In this document: piece after piece, positions 1 through 9,570 of the stretch | How the letters are laid out: the number at the start of each line of letters is the position of its first letter | Position numbering within the stretch: the first letter of the stretch is position 1 | Origin: Chromatiales bacterium | GTDB lineage: Bacteria; Pseudomonadota; Gammaproteobacteria; Thiohalospirales; Thiohalospiraceae | NCBI GenBank assembly: GCA_026982395.1 | Contig: JALSHD010000150.1 | Span: 1 to 50,168 of the forward strand | Direction of reading: 5' to 3' | Length of the DNA stretch: 50,168 nucleotides | Made by a program: the position numbers and the translations under genes | Notes under the pieces: model-generated | Database searches by the model: none | What the model was told of the DNA's origin: nothing | What the model saw: only the letters and a program-made list of their open reading frames with translations

Positions 1-36
1 GCGGGGATTCATATCAGGATAATTCGGTGCTCTCAT

Positions 37-113
37 GCGCCCGTAGCTCAGCTGGATAGAGTACCTGGCTACGAACCAGGTGGTCGGAGGTTCGAATCCT
101 TCCGGGCGCGCCA
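37..113 (+). tRNA. tRNA-Arg (ACG)
   Basis: A complete cloverleaf can be folded. The seven-base acceptor stem GCGCCCG pairs with CGGGCGC, the discriminator is G, and CCA is encoded. The anticodon loop CTACGAA between CCTGG and CCAGG gives anticodon ACG, and the T-loop GGTTCGAATCC is canonical. It marks the left edge of the polysaccharide locus. No second copy of its 3' end was seen in the window, so there is no direct sign that it is an integration site. Confidence 0.97.
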
Positions 114-291
114 TATTTGTCTTTAAAAACAGTCCGTTGCAGTTGATTTGGTGGTCGTTTTTTGCTTTAAACCAGTTCGCTGCCGAACTTTTACTGACCA
201 TGCTGTTTCCAGTCGCATGTTTTTGACAAGAGTCAAGGCATGCTTTGTCCCTGTCAATGACACCTTACCTGCCTGGTGTTCCTGAAATCAA

Positions 292-1578
292 CTAGAAACG
301 TTGCAATCGCTGCGCCCGAAAGCGTTTGGATGCAATAATTCCGCTCACGTACCACATTAACATCCCGACCGATGCAACCGGTATGATATTCTGATACGCA
401 AGTACAATAATCATTACAATCATCACACCAGTCCAACCCAGAGCGATAGCACCAAACGCATCATCGCTCTGGCCGAGAACAGCCGCATCTCTCATCAACA
501 TCAACAGCAGCAACAGGGACAAACCCAATCCGAACAGCCCTATTTCCCAAATCAAATATGATACGGTTGTCATACCAGCAGCCATCACCCCGTATTGAGC
601 GATATACTCTCCCTGGAGTCTCTTTGCATCTATATCCGATACATTTCCCATACCGTGCCCCATCAGCAATTTTACCGGGTCATCTATCAACTTAAAGGGC
701 ATTATCATGCTGTCTACACGACCGATTTCACTATGCTCCTTTCCATCACCTGTTCGACTGTCCTTGTCCGCGCCTTTGTATACATACTCCGTCATCTTCC
801 CTTCGGTAACGATGCTTAGAACATCTCCACCCCAACGGGTATAATAAGTATTGTAAACAGCGACAAAGATAATCAGAAAAACTGTGGCAATCCCCCCAAT
901 CTGGAGCAAATATTTGAGCTTGGCAGTTCCCTTGATAAAAAGGGCCGGAGCAATAAGAGCTAGGGGAATCAGAAAAAGTGACACCGTAGTCTCGTTTATC
1001 ATTGTTGGAATCAACAACATTATCATGATAAGAAAAAAAACATTGATTGAAAGATATTTCTTCAGATAAAACCCCATTACAACTGCAGCACAGGAAATAA
1101 GAACAATAGACAAATTGGACGATAATCCCAACGTGCCAACGATACGATCACCACTCGCCTCTCCGCTAAACTGCACAAAACGCTGAAAAAGTGCAATGGG
1201 AAACTGCAACAAGGACAACCCCAATATCAGTTTAATCTGCCCCCATATTTCTTCTTCAGAAAAATCATACACAACAGGCAAGAGGAAAAAGGGAATATAG
1301 CGTAGATATATCAGCATTCCGGCAAAAATAGCCCCGGGCTGAACAGCATTAGTGGCCACCCCGGCCATGATTACAAGGAGAAAAACAACAAAAAACAATA
1401 AATATTTTGGGGAGACAACAATAGGAGCTCTTCGCCCGATTCGCAATGCAACGATAACCAACACAAAAGCAGACAGCATTTCCGGCGCAAGCCGAAACAA
1501 CCTCCCACCAGGAAGCTGAGTTGTTATAAAATCAATAGAAAAAGCCAGAATAATGATTAAATATGCGATTTTATTCAT
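292..1578 (-). CDS. Wzy/WaaL-like polysaccharide polymerase or ligase (polytopic membrane protein)
   Basis: This 428-residue protein is strongly hydrophobic, with about ten or more membrane segments. The longest hydrophilic stretch, roughly residues 240-320, would be the large periplasmic loop typical of O-antigen polymerases and ligases (the Wzy_C/WaaL superfamily). It is the last gene of the minus-strand exopolysaccharide run, 27 bases after a glycosyltransferase gene. A Wzy enzyme would join lipid-linked repeat units in the periplasm, while a WaaL enzyme would attach the chain to an acceptor. These proteins share topology rather than sequence, so the two cannot be told apart here. The ATG start has only a weak ribosome site. 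It is AT-richer than the housekeeping genes further right, as is common for surface-sugar genes. Confidence 0.72.
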   Translation of the reverse strand: MNKIAYLIIILAFSIDFITTQLPGGRLFRLAPEMLSAFVLVIVALRIGRRAPIVVSPKYLLFFVVFLLVIMAGVATNAVQPGAIFAGMLIYLRYIPFFLLPVVYDFSEEEIWGQIKLILGLSLLQFPIALFQRFVQFSGEASGDRIVGTLGLSSNLSIVLISCAAVVMGFYLKKYLSINVFFLIMIMLLIPTMINETTVSLFLIPLALIAPALFIKGTAKLKYLLQIGGIATVFLIIFVAVYNTYYTRWGGDVLSIVTEGKMTEYVYKGADKDSRTGDGKEHSEIGRVDSMIMPFKLIDDPVKLLMGHGMGNVSDIDAKRLQGEYIAQYGVMAAGMTTVSYLIWEIGLFGLGLSLLLLLMLMRDAAVLGQSDDAFGAIALGWTGVMIVMIIVLAYQNIIPVASVGMLMWYVSGIIASKRFRAQRLQRF

Positions 1579-1605
1579 GACAGGTATTATAAACTAGGCT
1601 AGCCA

Positions 1606-2697
1606 TCATCCTCTGATAACCCGTAAAAGTTCTTTAAAGTTGCCTAGTGAATGGTTCGCAACCGCATATTCACTTGCCTGCAAACCAATTCTGTTCCGCA
1701 AATCCGGCTCCTTCAACAAACGCTCGACATCATCCCTCAATCCAGTATACGAACCGGATAAAAAACCAACCGTCCCACCCGCAAGCAGACCGTCGATATC
1801 CACATCGAGACTGACAACCGGAACGCTTCGCATCCAGGCCTGGATAAAGGTATTGGGAAAACCTTCCCGGCTGCTTGTGTTTACGAAAATATGCCCCCGA
1901 GCCAAAAGCTCGTTAACCTTTGCCAATGGCTGCAGACCCAGAAATTCAATGTTGTTCAGCTCCCGAATTTTTCTGTTCATATCCGAATATCGCTGCAAGT
2001 TCCCCGGATGACCCATCATGACAAACTCCACTCCATGCCAGTGCCGCAAATCGCCAGCCAATCGGACGAATAACTCAGGGCGCTTGTTAGGCTTGAAGTT
2101 TCCAACCCAGATAACTTTAACCGGCTCCCGTTTGTCAATTATCTCGTCAGGAAGCGGGTGAAAATTTCCGATCACCGCGGCAACCTCCTTCCCAAAATTG
2201 GACTTTAGCAGATCGGCCTGCTGTTGTGTCTGTGCTACAATAGCATCTGCACGCCGAATCCCGTATTCCCCGATTTTCCTGTCTATCAACTTAAATAAAT
2301 TTTTGGGCGAGCAATTATTATGGGATGGAGACACATCAAAGTCACTGGCAATGTGAAAAACCAGCCGGCTTCTCTTGTTCCTTGCATAATATGCCGCAAC
2401 GCCAGTGTAGGCCAGCAAACCGCGCTGGTAGATAATATCAGGCTGAATCTCATTCAGAATCTTATAAAGATCAATGGCATCAAAAAAAAAGGCATGCCGG
2501 TTGAGAAAGTTGCGCTTGCTTATTTGAACCAGCCGGTAACCTTTTGGACTATAGGACGAATCAATCGCGCGTGCCAGATAATGCACATCAAAACCACCAG
2601 TACTGACCAGCGCATCTGCTATACAGCCAGCCTGATACTCTGCACCACCAAGCGCATTGGAAAAATGCCCCCCCAACAAAATACAAATTTTTTTCAC
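1606..2697 (-). CDS. Glycosyltransferase family 4-like (GT-B)
   Basis: This is a 363-residue GT-B glycosyltransferase. The N-terminal Rossmann half opens with KKICILLGGHFSNALGGAE, where a glycine-rich loop follows the first strand. The C-terminal nucleotide-sugar half has the WVGNFKPNKRPELFV strand and an REGFPNTFIQAW segment. In most GT4 enzymes this segment is an E-x7-E motif, but here the second glutamate is glutamine. GTG at 2697 is preferred because GGGAG lies just upstream and the start then follows the previous stop by four bases; the frame is also open to 2742. It probably adds one sugar of the exopolysaccharide repeat unit on the cytoplasmic face. Donor and acceptor cannot be read from the sequence. 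Confidence 0.85.
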   Translation of the reverse strand: MKKICILLGGHFSNALGGAEYQAGCIADALVSTGGFDVHYLARAIDSSYSPKGYRLVQISKRNFLNRHAFFFDAIDLYKILNEIQPDIIYQRGLLAYTGVAAYYARNKRSRLVFHIASDFDVSPSHNNCSPKNLFKLIDRKIGEYGIRRADAIVAQTQQQADLLKSNFGKEVAAVIGNFHPLPDEIIDKREPVKVIWVGNFKPNKRPELFVRLAGDLRHWHGVEFVMMGHPGNLQRYSDMNRKIRELNNIEFLGLQPLAKVNELLARGHIFVNTSSREGFPNTFIQAWMRSVPVVSLDVDIDGLLAGGTVGFLSGSYTGLRDDVERLLKEPDLRNRIGLQASEYAVANHSLGNFKELLRVIRG

Positions 2698-2701
2698 TCG
2701 T

Positions 2702-3895
2702 TCAATCTCCCAGCGCCTTTCGCAAGGCTCGTGGAAAATCAAGCTCCGGAGCCAAGTGTCTTTTCCCGCTTGCTGTAGCTCCCGATTTCAGTTTCTTCCA
2801 AAATTCCGGGTTTTCGATCAACTGGCTAATCTTGAGTCTCAAATCGCTAACGCTTTCAGGTTGAAATAACAGTCCGTTAACACCGTCATCTATCAGAAAG
2901 GGGAAAGGGCCAAATTCTGGCGCCACTACCGGCCGCCCCAGCACAAAGCTCTCCGGAACCACGCGGCACAACCCCTCTGTGAGGGCCGGGCGCGTTGGCG
3001 CCACGACAATGTGCGATTGACGAACCAATGCAGGAAGAAGTTCATGACGAACAAAACCGGCAGACTCGATCTGCCGACACCTCCTGCTTTCGCGAATCCT
3101 CTGCTCAAGTAAAGCCAAATCAGGCCCCTGCCCTGCGTAAACGAGACGCACATCAGGATTTGCCTCCAACAGGGGAAGAGCAGCGGCCAATAGATCAAAA
3201 ACCCCCTTGTTCCGGTGGATTCTCCCAACAAAAAGGATCACGAAATGACGCGAATCTTCTGCTGTTTCAGGAGATCTCACTTGCACCCGTTCCTCTGTCA
3301 ACAGATAACGATAGTCCAGACTGTATTGAAGAATTCTGCTTTCCGGAACGCCTATATTCAACAGTTGTTTCTCAAGGTAAGGGCCATGACAAATTACCCG
3401 GAACACTCTTCTCAGAACCCAGCGGTCCAGATAAAACCACAGCTTCCTTACCGGATTTGCAGACAACACCTCCACACGAGTATGTCGGGAATGAACCAAA
3501 GGGATATTTCGCATTCGTGCGTATAGAAAGCAGGCCCACAAGGCCGGGCCGATTTTGGCGCATAGTATTTTGGTAGGTCGAAATGAGACAAGAGATGAAA
3601 GCACGGAAAAAAACAGGGTTATCTCTTCTATATATGATCTGACAGTTTTACCGCCACCACGACTGTACCGAAAAGTTTTTGCCTGAACATGATCTATAGA
3701 AAATTTGGCGCTCTCGGGCCTTGAGGCCATCAGCAAGACAGGGGATGTACCGCTCCACTGGAGAAATGCAGCTAGATAATGATCACCACCACCTGCCGGA
3801 ATTTTCTCTGGGCCAACCCCTATACGCTTTAATTCATCAATAATATCACCATGCCTGCAATACACGTATCGTTCACCAGAATCTCTTTCAGACAT
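2702..3895 (-). CDS. Glycosyltransferase family 4-like (GT-B)
   Basis: This 397-residue GT-B enzyme has a complete C-terminal signature. The strand ILFVGRIHRNKGVFDLLAA is followed by the LVYAGQGPDLALLE region and then by EGLCRVVPE, a full E-x7-E motif. The N-terminal half is more divergent (GGGDHYLAAFLQW), as expected for the acceptor-binding side. ATG at 3895 has GGAG seven bases upstream. The gene sits four bases before the next glycosyltransferase and 264 bases after the previous one, so the pair is probably translated from one message. The likely role is sugar addition to the lipid-linked repeat unit. Specificity is unknown. Confidence 0.86.
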   Translation of the reverse strand: MSERDSGERYVYCRHGDIIDELKRIGVGPEKIPAGGGDHYLAAFLQWSGTSPVLLMASRPESAKFSIDHVQAKTFRYSRGGGKTVRSYIEEITLFFSVLSSLVSFRPTKILCAKIGPALWACFLYARMRNIPLVHSRHTRVEVLSANPVRKLWFYLDRWVLRRVFRVICHGPYLEKQLLNIGVPESRILQYSLDYRYLLTEERVQVRSPETAEDSRHFVILFVGRIHRNKGVFDLLAAALPLLEANPDVRLVYAGQGPDLALLEQRIRESRRCRQIESAGFVRHELLPALVRQSHIVVAPTRPALTEGLCRVVPESFVLGRPVVAPEFGPFPFLIDDGVNGLLFQPESVSDLRLKISQLIENPEFWKKLKSGATASGKRHLAPELDFPRALRKALGD

Positions 3896-4159
3896 TTCTA
3901 TCTCCAGATAGTCTGCCTTTGATTAATACAGAGCACATCTTCGTCAACAACATCACCCCAATCACCTATAAAAAAACACTAACGGGAACACCGTCAAACC
4001 CTTCTGTCCAAATAATCCGGAGAGCCCCCACGATCACAAGAGACAAGGATAAAAACCATCTTGCCGAATCAAAAATATGTGTCGCCGCATTCGAGCTCTT
4101 TTACCAGAAGAGCTACATTAGCTTGTATATCACAAAGACCTTAATATTGAATCAAAAAC

Positions 4160-5377
4160 TCAGATAATATCCAGCCACTGCGCTGATAAATTACGCCAAC
4201 TGAAATGCTGTATCGCCTCCTTGTTTCTGGTTGGCACCGACACACCGGAAAGATAGTTATCGAACAGCGTGTACAACCCCTCACCCCAATCTTCGGCAGC
4301 AGGAATCACATATCCTGATCCTGTTTTCGTTATAATCTCTGCAACGGCCGAGTGCTCCGGGACAATGGCGCAAATTGGTCGCTCTGCCAAAAGGTAGGAT
4401 GGCAGCTTTATATTCATAATCGCCCTGCAATTTGGCAGTTCAGCCAGAATCAGTAGCAGCATGTCACATGCTCTAATCCTGCTGACTATCTCTTCACGTT
4501 CAAGATACCCCTTGAACAAAACCCCACCCTCTTTCGCCCATTCAATCGCAACATCTTCCACGGGGGGATAGCTGCCATACACATGCAGCTCTGCATCTAT
4601 ACCTCTTGCCCGAACAAACCGCATCGCCTCCAGTACCTTGTCACCCGGCACCTTGGGTGGCTTAAACAGTGCCCCGAGGAATATAATCCTCAAGGAACGT
4701 TTGCTGTCGTTTCTGGCGTAAGAGAGCTTGTCTACGTCTGGACCATCAGCAATATCACTTTCATTGAATGGGTGGTAGATGCTCATGCATCGTTTTTCGG
4801 GAACTCCGTACTGTTCAATCAAAACAGATTTTGCGTAAGGGTTGGTCGTTACATTCATATCGCAACGATTAAAAGCCTGCTGCTCCATCCGCAAAAGTTT
4901 ATTCCTGAATAACTTGGGAACCCGCTCCAGATAGTATTCGTCATAACTCCACAGATCTTGCCAGTCGCAAATCCATCGCATGGTCGGACAATGATGCTTC
5001 AGTTTTATACCCAGCAGACACAAGTCATGCGGTGGCAGACATGTTATCAGGCTGACCTCGTTTCCTTTTTTAATATCAGTTTGAATCTGCTTTTTTATTT
5101 TCCGGTATATGGCATTAACAAATAATATATTCACTGAGGGAAAGAAGAGCCACCGGTCCACTGCTTTTTTTAACGAGTGAAGGCCCAGTTTGCGCAGCAC
5201 ACCAGTAGGATTTGTGTCATGTCTAATCTCCCATACCTCCTCGGAGAACAGGTTATCACCACGACATATCAACACCATTTTGTCAAAATACCCTCTCAGT
5301 AAAAGGAGGTTTTTCTCCCGTTCGTTGATACCTGTGACCGTACGGCTTGACACCACATACACTATTTTTCGGTTCAT
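4160..5377 (-). CDS. Glycosyltransferase (GT-B, WbuB-like C-terminal half)
   Basis: This is a 405-residue protein if translated from ATG at 5377, which puts the first beta strand (KIVYVVSSRTV) directly at the N-terminus. GTG at 5431 in the same frame would add 18 residues without obvious structure. The C-terminal half has the GALFKPPK strand and LHVYGSYPPVED. It also has a lysine-type signature, NIKLPSYLLAERPICAIVPE, rather than the E-x7-E motif; this variant is usual in WbuB-like transferases. It lies in the middle of the exopolysaccharide run, after a sulfotransferase gene. The function is inferred from fold and context only. Confidence 0.8.
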   Translation of the reverse strand: MNRKIVYVVSSRTVTGINEREKNLLLLRGYFDKMVLICRGDNLFSEEVWEIRHDTNPTGVLRKLGLHSLKKAVDRWLFFPSVNILFVNAIYRKIKKQIQTDIKKGNEVSLITCLPPHDLCLLGIKLKHHCPTMRWICDWQDLWSYDEYYLERVPKLFRNKLLRMEQQAFNRCDMNVTTNPYAKSVLIEQYGVPEKRCMSIYHPFNESDIADGPDVDKLSYARNDSKRSLRIIFLGALFKPPKVPGDKVLEAMRFVRARGIDAELHVYGSYPPVEDVAIEWAKEGGVLFKGYLEREEIVSRIRACDMLLLILAELPNCRAIMNIKLPSYLLAERPICAIVPEHSAVAEIITKTGSGYVIPAAEDWGEGLYTLFDNYLSGVSVPTRNKEAIQHFSWRNLSAQWLDII

Positions 5378-5495
5378 ATCTTGTAGCCATGCCACTTTCG
5401 TTATAAAGCCGGAATTAACCGTACTAACCACTCGGCCAATACGCTCTTACCAACCTGTATTATAGCGTCGCGCTCGCCGTGGGATCCTATGGCGA

Positions 5496-6419
5496 TCAGC
5501 GATATCCAAAAGAGGAGAGCAGCTCCCTTTGTACGCTATTCAGAATATCTTTTTCCGCAGAAGAAAGTGTTTCAATCCAACTTCTATTTTGATCCGCCAG
5601 CTTCAGTTTCGACACCTCAGAGAACCAGCCTTCCGATCTATGGACCCCCAAAAAGAGCTCTATTGCCGCCCATACATTGGCTGGGTCTACAATCAGGTCT
5701 TCATAACGTATTTGCATGACATGGTGATTTGGCACCTGTTCCAGGCCACGCTCTATCTCTTTAATTTCCTCTACCCAGTTTCTTGCCGCCAGCTCTAGGG
5801 GATTTCCCCCTTCTTGCTCCCACTGCCTGGGGGTTTTTTGGTTCAGCCACCAAACTTCGTGATCCTGCCACCAGGGCGCGCGCAACATCGAAGTGGCAGT
5901 TGCACGCCCATCCCTGATTATGTATAAAAACCTGGCTTTGGGAAATGCGCTGAACAATTGGGGTATGCGTCGATTATTGGCGGTGCGCTTGCTCATAAAG
6001 AGCTTTGCTCCCTGAGCCCTCCTGATATCATGAAACGCCTTTGCGATACAGGCAGACTGCTTTTTGGTTATCTCCCAGTCATGACCGGGATAGAGAGGAA
6101 TATCACAACGAGAAAAAACCGATTCCCCCTCCACTGGCGTTGGTACCAATTTGATCAGCGCATTGCGTTTATTAAAATAAGCATTTGAGTCAGTGCCAAA
6201 CCAAGCCCGCTTCCGTACAGATGGAAAAAACGCTACTCCCCGGTTTAACAGCGGCCATAATCGATTCCCCGGGAACCTCGCCAGATAGTTTGATATCCAT
6301 GCGATATCCGGGTGGAGACATAACGATTTATATAACAATGTGGTACCCGAACGGCCTGCCCCAATAACAAACAGAACTTCTTCATCATGGTTGGTCAAGT
6401 GTTCTCTAGGTGTGTTCAT
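5496..6419 (-). CDS. PAPS-dependent sulfotransferase family protein
   Basis: This 307-residue protein has both cofactor signatures of the sulfotransferase fold. The 5'-phosphosulfate loop GAGRSGTT is at residues 20-27. The 3'-phosphate site is IIRDGRATATS, with Arg169 and Ser177 in the expected R-x7-S spacing. The family transfers sulfate from PAPS to a hydroxyl or amino group of a sugar or other acceptor. ATG at 6419 is chosen; the frame stays open to a TTG at 6449. The start overlaps the end of the heparinase-like gene by 14 bases, which implies coupled translation. With the second sulfotransferase at 9571 it argues that the polymer made here is sulfated. The acceptor is unknown. Confidence 0.87.
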   Translation of the reverse strand: MNTPREHLTNHDEEVLFVIGAGRSGTTLLYKSLCLHPDIAWISNYLARFPGNRLWPLLNRGVAFFPSVRKRAWFGTDSNAYFNKRNALIKLVPTPVEGESVFSRCDIPLYPGHDWEITKKQSACIAKAFHDIRRAQGAKLFMSKRTANNRRIPQLFSAFPKARFLYIIRDGRATATSMLRAPWWQDHEVWWLNQKTPRQWEQEGGNPLELAARNWVEEIKEIERGLEQVPNHHVMQIRYEDLIVDPANVWAAIELFLGVHRSEGWFSEVSKLKLADQNRSWIETLSSAEKDILNSVQRELLSSFGYR

Positions 6420-8403
6420 TGGCAAACTCAATAGTAACACGCGTCGCAAATTGCTCTACACCATTTATCCTGCGCCTGCACACGATGGTAGTCGTAGGAA
6501 CTTTCACGTTAAACGAACGCGATAGCCATCCACAGGGAGGACTTTCTTGGCCGAAACAGCTCTCTACTTCCCACCCCGTCCCTTCCGGCTCCATGATAAC
6601 CCTGCACCCATCCTGCTCGGCATATATGGTCCCCCCCTCCAGCACCACCTTGCAACGTTCTGAAAAATGCCAAAATACCTCGACCACATGGTGTCTCTCG
6701 CATTTTACGCTGTCAGTTATCCGGAACTGCCTTGTGGCTTTGTCAAAACAAATCTCCCGGTAGTGAAGCACCGGGTCATCCAGCCGCAGATATCCATCCT
6801 GGTACCCGGAAAACACATCTTTATCTGCATCCGAGTCCCATCGTTCGCAGACCGCGTTGGCTTTATGGTGCCACATGAATTTTCCGGCAATTACGGATTG
6901 ATTTTCCTGATCTATTCGTACAGTGTTATGCGCAGAAGTGCCTCGGAAATAGTTGCGCCATTTCACATTGGACTGATAAGAAAATGTCCCCGGGTCAACG
7001 AGAAACTCCAGACCCGCAATATTTAGCAATACAGACAGTGCATCGGCGTGTCCATGGGCCGCGATCGATGTATATCCAAGAGCCCCGGCATCGACTATCA
7101 TGCGGATCTCGTTTTCGGTTCCAAAATCCGAGCCAAGAATATAATACCCCCCGTGCGGAAAGTCCCGCCGGATTGGCGTTGCGGAATTTTCTTCCTCAGA
7201 AGCTGTATGGATTTCCGTAGCGGAATCTCCAAACAACCATCGTGTTTTATCGTCAATCCCCCCAGCCTTGGTCTCAAAATCCTTGCGCCCAAACAGGCGT
7301 GACCCTGAAGCTATAATGGACCGGTAATGACAAAATTCTTTTTCGGTTGACAGACGCAGAATATAGCCATCGTCACCATCTCCAACCATAGGAACATTTC
7401 CGTTTTTGTCCATTACTGAAGCTAGGAACTCCAGCATTTTCTCCATGCGTTCCTTGTAGATATTGGAAAAGGGGTGGTTGTTTGCTCTTGCAGCAAGCTC
7501 GGCAATCATTAAAAAATTCAATACAAACTGCTGATAGAAGAAAGTCTGCTCTTTGTTGACACCATCCTCATAATTTTGCGACAGAATTTCCCGCTCGAGA
7601 ATTTTCTGGCTGACAACCCGCCAGCGATCGAATTGCCGCCAAAAAGGCCAGGTTTCACACGCAACAAACAAACCGGCAGCCTCTCCGATCAAATGGTTAT
7701 TTGCCGATGAGTTTTGAGAAAAATGCCCGCGGATAAAGTCTGCTTGCTGAAAAATCACATCCAGCCAACGGTCGCGGAACCTCTCTCCTTCATCACCAGA
7801 AAAAATACCGGAGTCAACCCCGCCTATCAAGGCCCATATATTGGCCCAGTTGATCAGGCGAATCGCCAGCTCCAGCGAACTGGTCCAGTTCGGACCTTTC
7901 ATGTAAGGGCACTGAGCAATCCATGATTTGATCTGCTTCTCGATAAACTGGAGATAACGCGCATCATCAGTCAAATAGTAGGCTTGAGCAACGGTAACCA
8001 GATGATCATGGCGATTGGGAATCCAGATATATTTTATATCGCCAATCTGCGCCACGTTTCGATAATCCAGTGTCTTGCCAAAGCTTAACGGGGCAAGTTG
8101 GCCAGACAGGGCATTGCGGTTCCAGGCGGGAACTATTCCGTAGTCCATTGATTCCAGGGAAAACAGATCCAGTTTTCCTTGCAAAATTATATCTGCCGCG
8201 CTCGTATATTTATCTACGTCCAGCTCTTTTGAACCAGCCAGTGCCATATGGCCGATTCGGGAGAAATCCGGCTTCGGCGGGCTTTTAACGGTAAACAGTC
8301 CCATATTCTGGGCTTTCATATAGGCCGTGGTGTACACCCGATCCCGGAGCTCCCGCCAGGACATACAGCGCAACCGGTTGTAATACCAAATAATTTCAGG
8401 CAT
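6406..8403 (-). CDS. Heparinase II/III family protein
   Basis: This is a 665-residue protein of the heparinase II/III (alginate-lyase-like) superfamily. The N-terminal part, roughly residues 100-330, is the alpha/alpha toroid with the EQTFFYQQFVLNF segment. The C-terminal beta-sandwich begins near residue 420 and holds the hallmark AAHGHADALSV near residue 450, followed by FLVDPGTFSYQ. Known relatives cleave uronic-acid-containing glycans by beta-elimination. Homologues are frequent inside exopolysaccharide biosynthesis loci, where they may trim or edit the product. No signal peptide is evident, so the site of action is uncertain. ATG at 8403 has AGGGGT at proper distance; an in-frame GTG lies at 8412. 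Confidence 0.9.
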   Translation of the reverse strand: MPEIIWYYNRLRCMSWRELRDRVYTTAYMKAQNMGLFTVKSPPKPDFSRIGHMALAGSKELDVDKYTSAADIILQGKLDLFSLESMDYGIVPAWNRNALSGQLAPLSFGKTLDYRNVAQIGDIKYIWIPNRHDHLVTVAQAYYLTDDARYLQFIEKQIKSWIAQCPYMKGPNWTSSLELAIRLINWANIWALIGGVDSGIFSGDEGERFRDRWLDVIFQQADFIRGHFSQNSSANNHLIGEAAGLFVACETWPFWRQFDRWRVVSQKILEREILSQNYEDGVNKEQTFFYQQFVLNFLMIAELAARANNHPFSNIYKERMEKMLEFLASVMDKNGNVPMVGDGDDGYILRLSTEKEFCHYRSIIASGSRLFGRKDFETKAGGIDDKTRWLFGDSATEIHTASEEENSATPIRRDFPHGGYYILGSDFGTENEIRMIVDAGALGYTSIAAHGHADALSVLLNIAGLEFLVDPGTFSYQSNVKWRNYFRGTSAHNTVRIDQENQSVIAGKFMWHHKANAVCERWDSDADKDVFSGYQDGYLRLDDPVLHYREICFDKATRQFRITDSVKCERHHVVEVFWHFSERCKVVLEGGTIYAEQDGCRVIMEPEGTGWEVESCFGQESPPCGWLSRSFNVKVPTTTIVCRRRINGVEQFATRVTIEFANEHT

Positions 8404-8435
8404 TGGCGACACCCCTCATCCAATAGTTGGACCGG

Positions 8436-9410
8436 TTATGACTTACAGGATTTACTGGACAAGATAAAAGCATTGTAGGTAATAAGGTCATCGTCAGACA
8501 GGCTTCTGAATCTTGGTGCAAGTTCATTGCGCCCGATTTCGGAAGGAGCCTGTTTTTGAATATCAGCAATAATTTCAAAATCGTTCTCTTCAAGAAAACG
8601 GATATGAGCAGAGTGAGGCGCCCGATTGAGGAGAAAGGGCCGATTCCCTCGTATCAAACGCCAGGCAATATCCGAGCAGGCCCAATGACCGTTCCATTGT
8701 TTGGCATGGCCATGGCACTTGAAATCAATTTCGTGAGACATAAAACCACCCTTTTTCAACCACTGATACATCGCCCGATAAGTCAGCTCAAGATTATCGA
8801 CATGCTCAAGGACACTCATGGAAAACAGCATATCGACACTTGATGTTTTGATAACACGGGAATCATTCCATGGCACAACGTAAGTAATATGATTTGGCGT
8901 CCTTTTCTTGTCCTCGATATTCAACAGATCCTCCCGGATAGCTTCAACTCTATCCTTGCTCAGAGACGCTTCAAGCACTTTGTCGGTCAGAATATTGTCG
9001 GGAAAGCGGTTGCTGTCCACTTCCGTCATGATTTGGGGAAATTCGTTTCTGTCAGGAATATTTTCCCTGCGCTGAAACAGATCCAGCAATTGCTCAAATA
9101 TGTTTAGATTATTGTCGCTTGCCGTATGGTCAACAACATCAAATGCATAATAGGTGTCCACGCCGGAAAGCAGGGCTGCCAAACCTGCACCAAGCGAATT
9201 TCCTGGCCCCAGCTCTGCCACCGTTTCGGGCACTCCTTTCAAAACACCATGGCGGTTGGCGAGTATCAGATGCCTGAGCCAGACGGAGTAGCAATAGCGC
9301 GCATTTAATGTTCCAGCCACGTTTCTCCTGGCTTTACGCCGATTGAACAGCCATTCATTTCCACCGGGGGCATAGCTGATCATTCCAGATATAAAGGACT
9401 GTATTTTCAT
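8436..9410 (-). CDS. Class I SAM-dependent methyltransferase-like protein
   Basis: This is a 324-residue protein. It has a glycine-rich SAM-binding loop, VAELGPGNSLGAGLAAL, followed by an acidic strand (YYAFDVVDH). A later motif, SVDMLFSMSVLEHVDNLE, matches the post-II region of class I methyltransferases. The C-terminal half holds HSAHIRFLEENDFEI. An insertion of about 60 residues separates the SAM loop from the conserved core. ATG at 9410 is preceded by GGGGTG; GTG at 9422 is in frame. It probably O-methylates a sugar of the exopolysaccharide or its precursor, by position in the locus. The substrate cannot be deduced. Confidence 0.82.
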   Translation of the reverse strand: MKIQSFISGMISYAPGGNEWLFNRRKARRNVAGTLNARYCYSVWLRHLILANRHGVLKGVPETVAELGPGNSLGAGLAALLSGVDTYYAFDVVDHTASDNNLNIFEQLLDLFQRRENIPDRNEFPQIMTEVDSNRFPDNILTDKVLEASLSKDRVEAIREDLLNIEDKKRTPNHITYVVPWNDSRVIKTSSVDMLFSMSVLEHVDNLELTYRAMYQWLKKGGFMSHEIDFKCHGHAKQWNGHWACSDIAWRLIRGNRPFLLNRAPHSAHIRFLEENDFEIIADIQKQAPSEIGRNELAPRFRSLSDDDLITYNAFILSSKSCKS

Positions 9411-9570
9411 CACTTGTCTCACCCCGTAAAAAAACTGATTTTTCTATCCTTCTCGAAAAACCATCACTCCAAAACCAGCCTAACCCTGATTCATTACCTA
9501 AAATGCTATCCCAACCTGTAATAAGGTTGCGCCATTTAGCCAAAAACAGCTGCGGATTCAAAACAGATAC

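Noticed and set aside
37-113. Attachment site of a genomic island at the tRNA-Arg
   Set aside because: No integrase gene and no second copy of the tRNA 3' end were seen in the window.
3919-4167. 82-codon open frame in the 264-base gap between two glycosyltransferase genes
   Set aside because: There is no ribosome site, the orientation is against the operon and the product resembles no protein I know.
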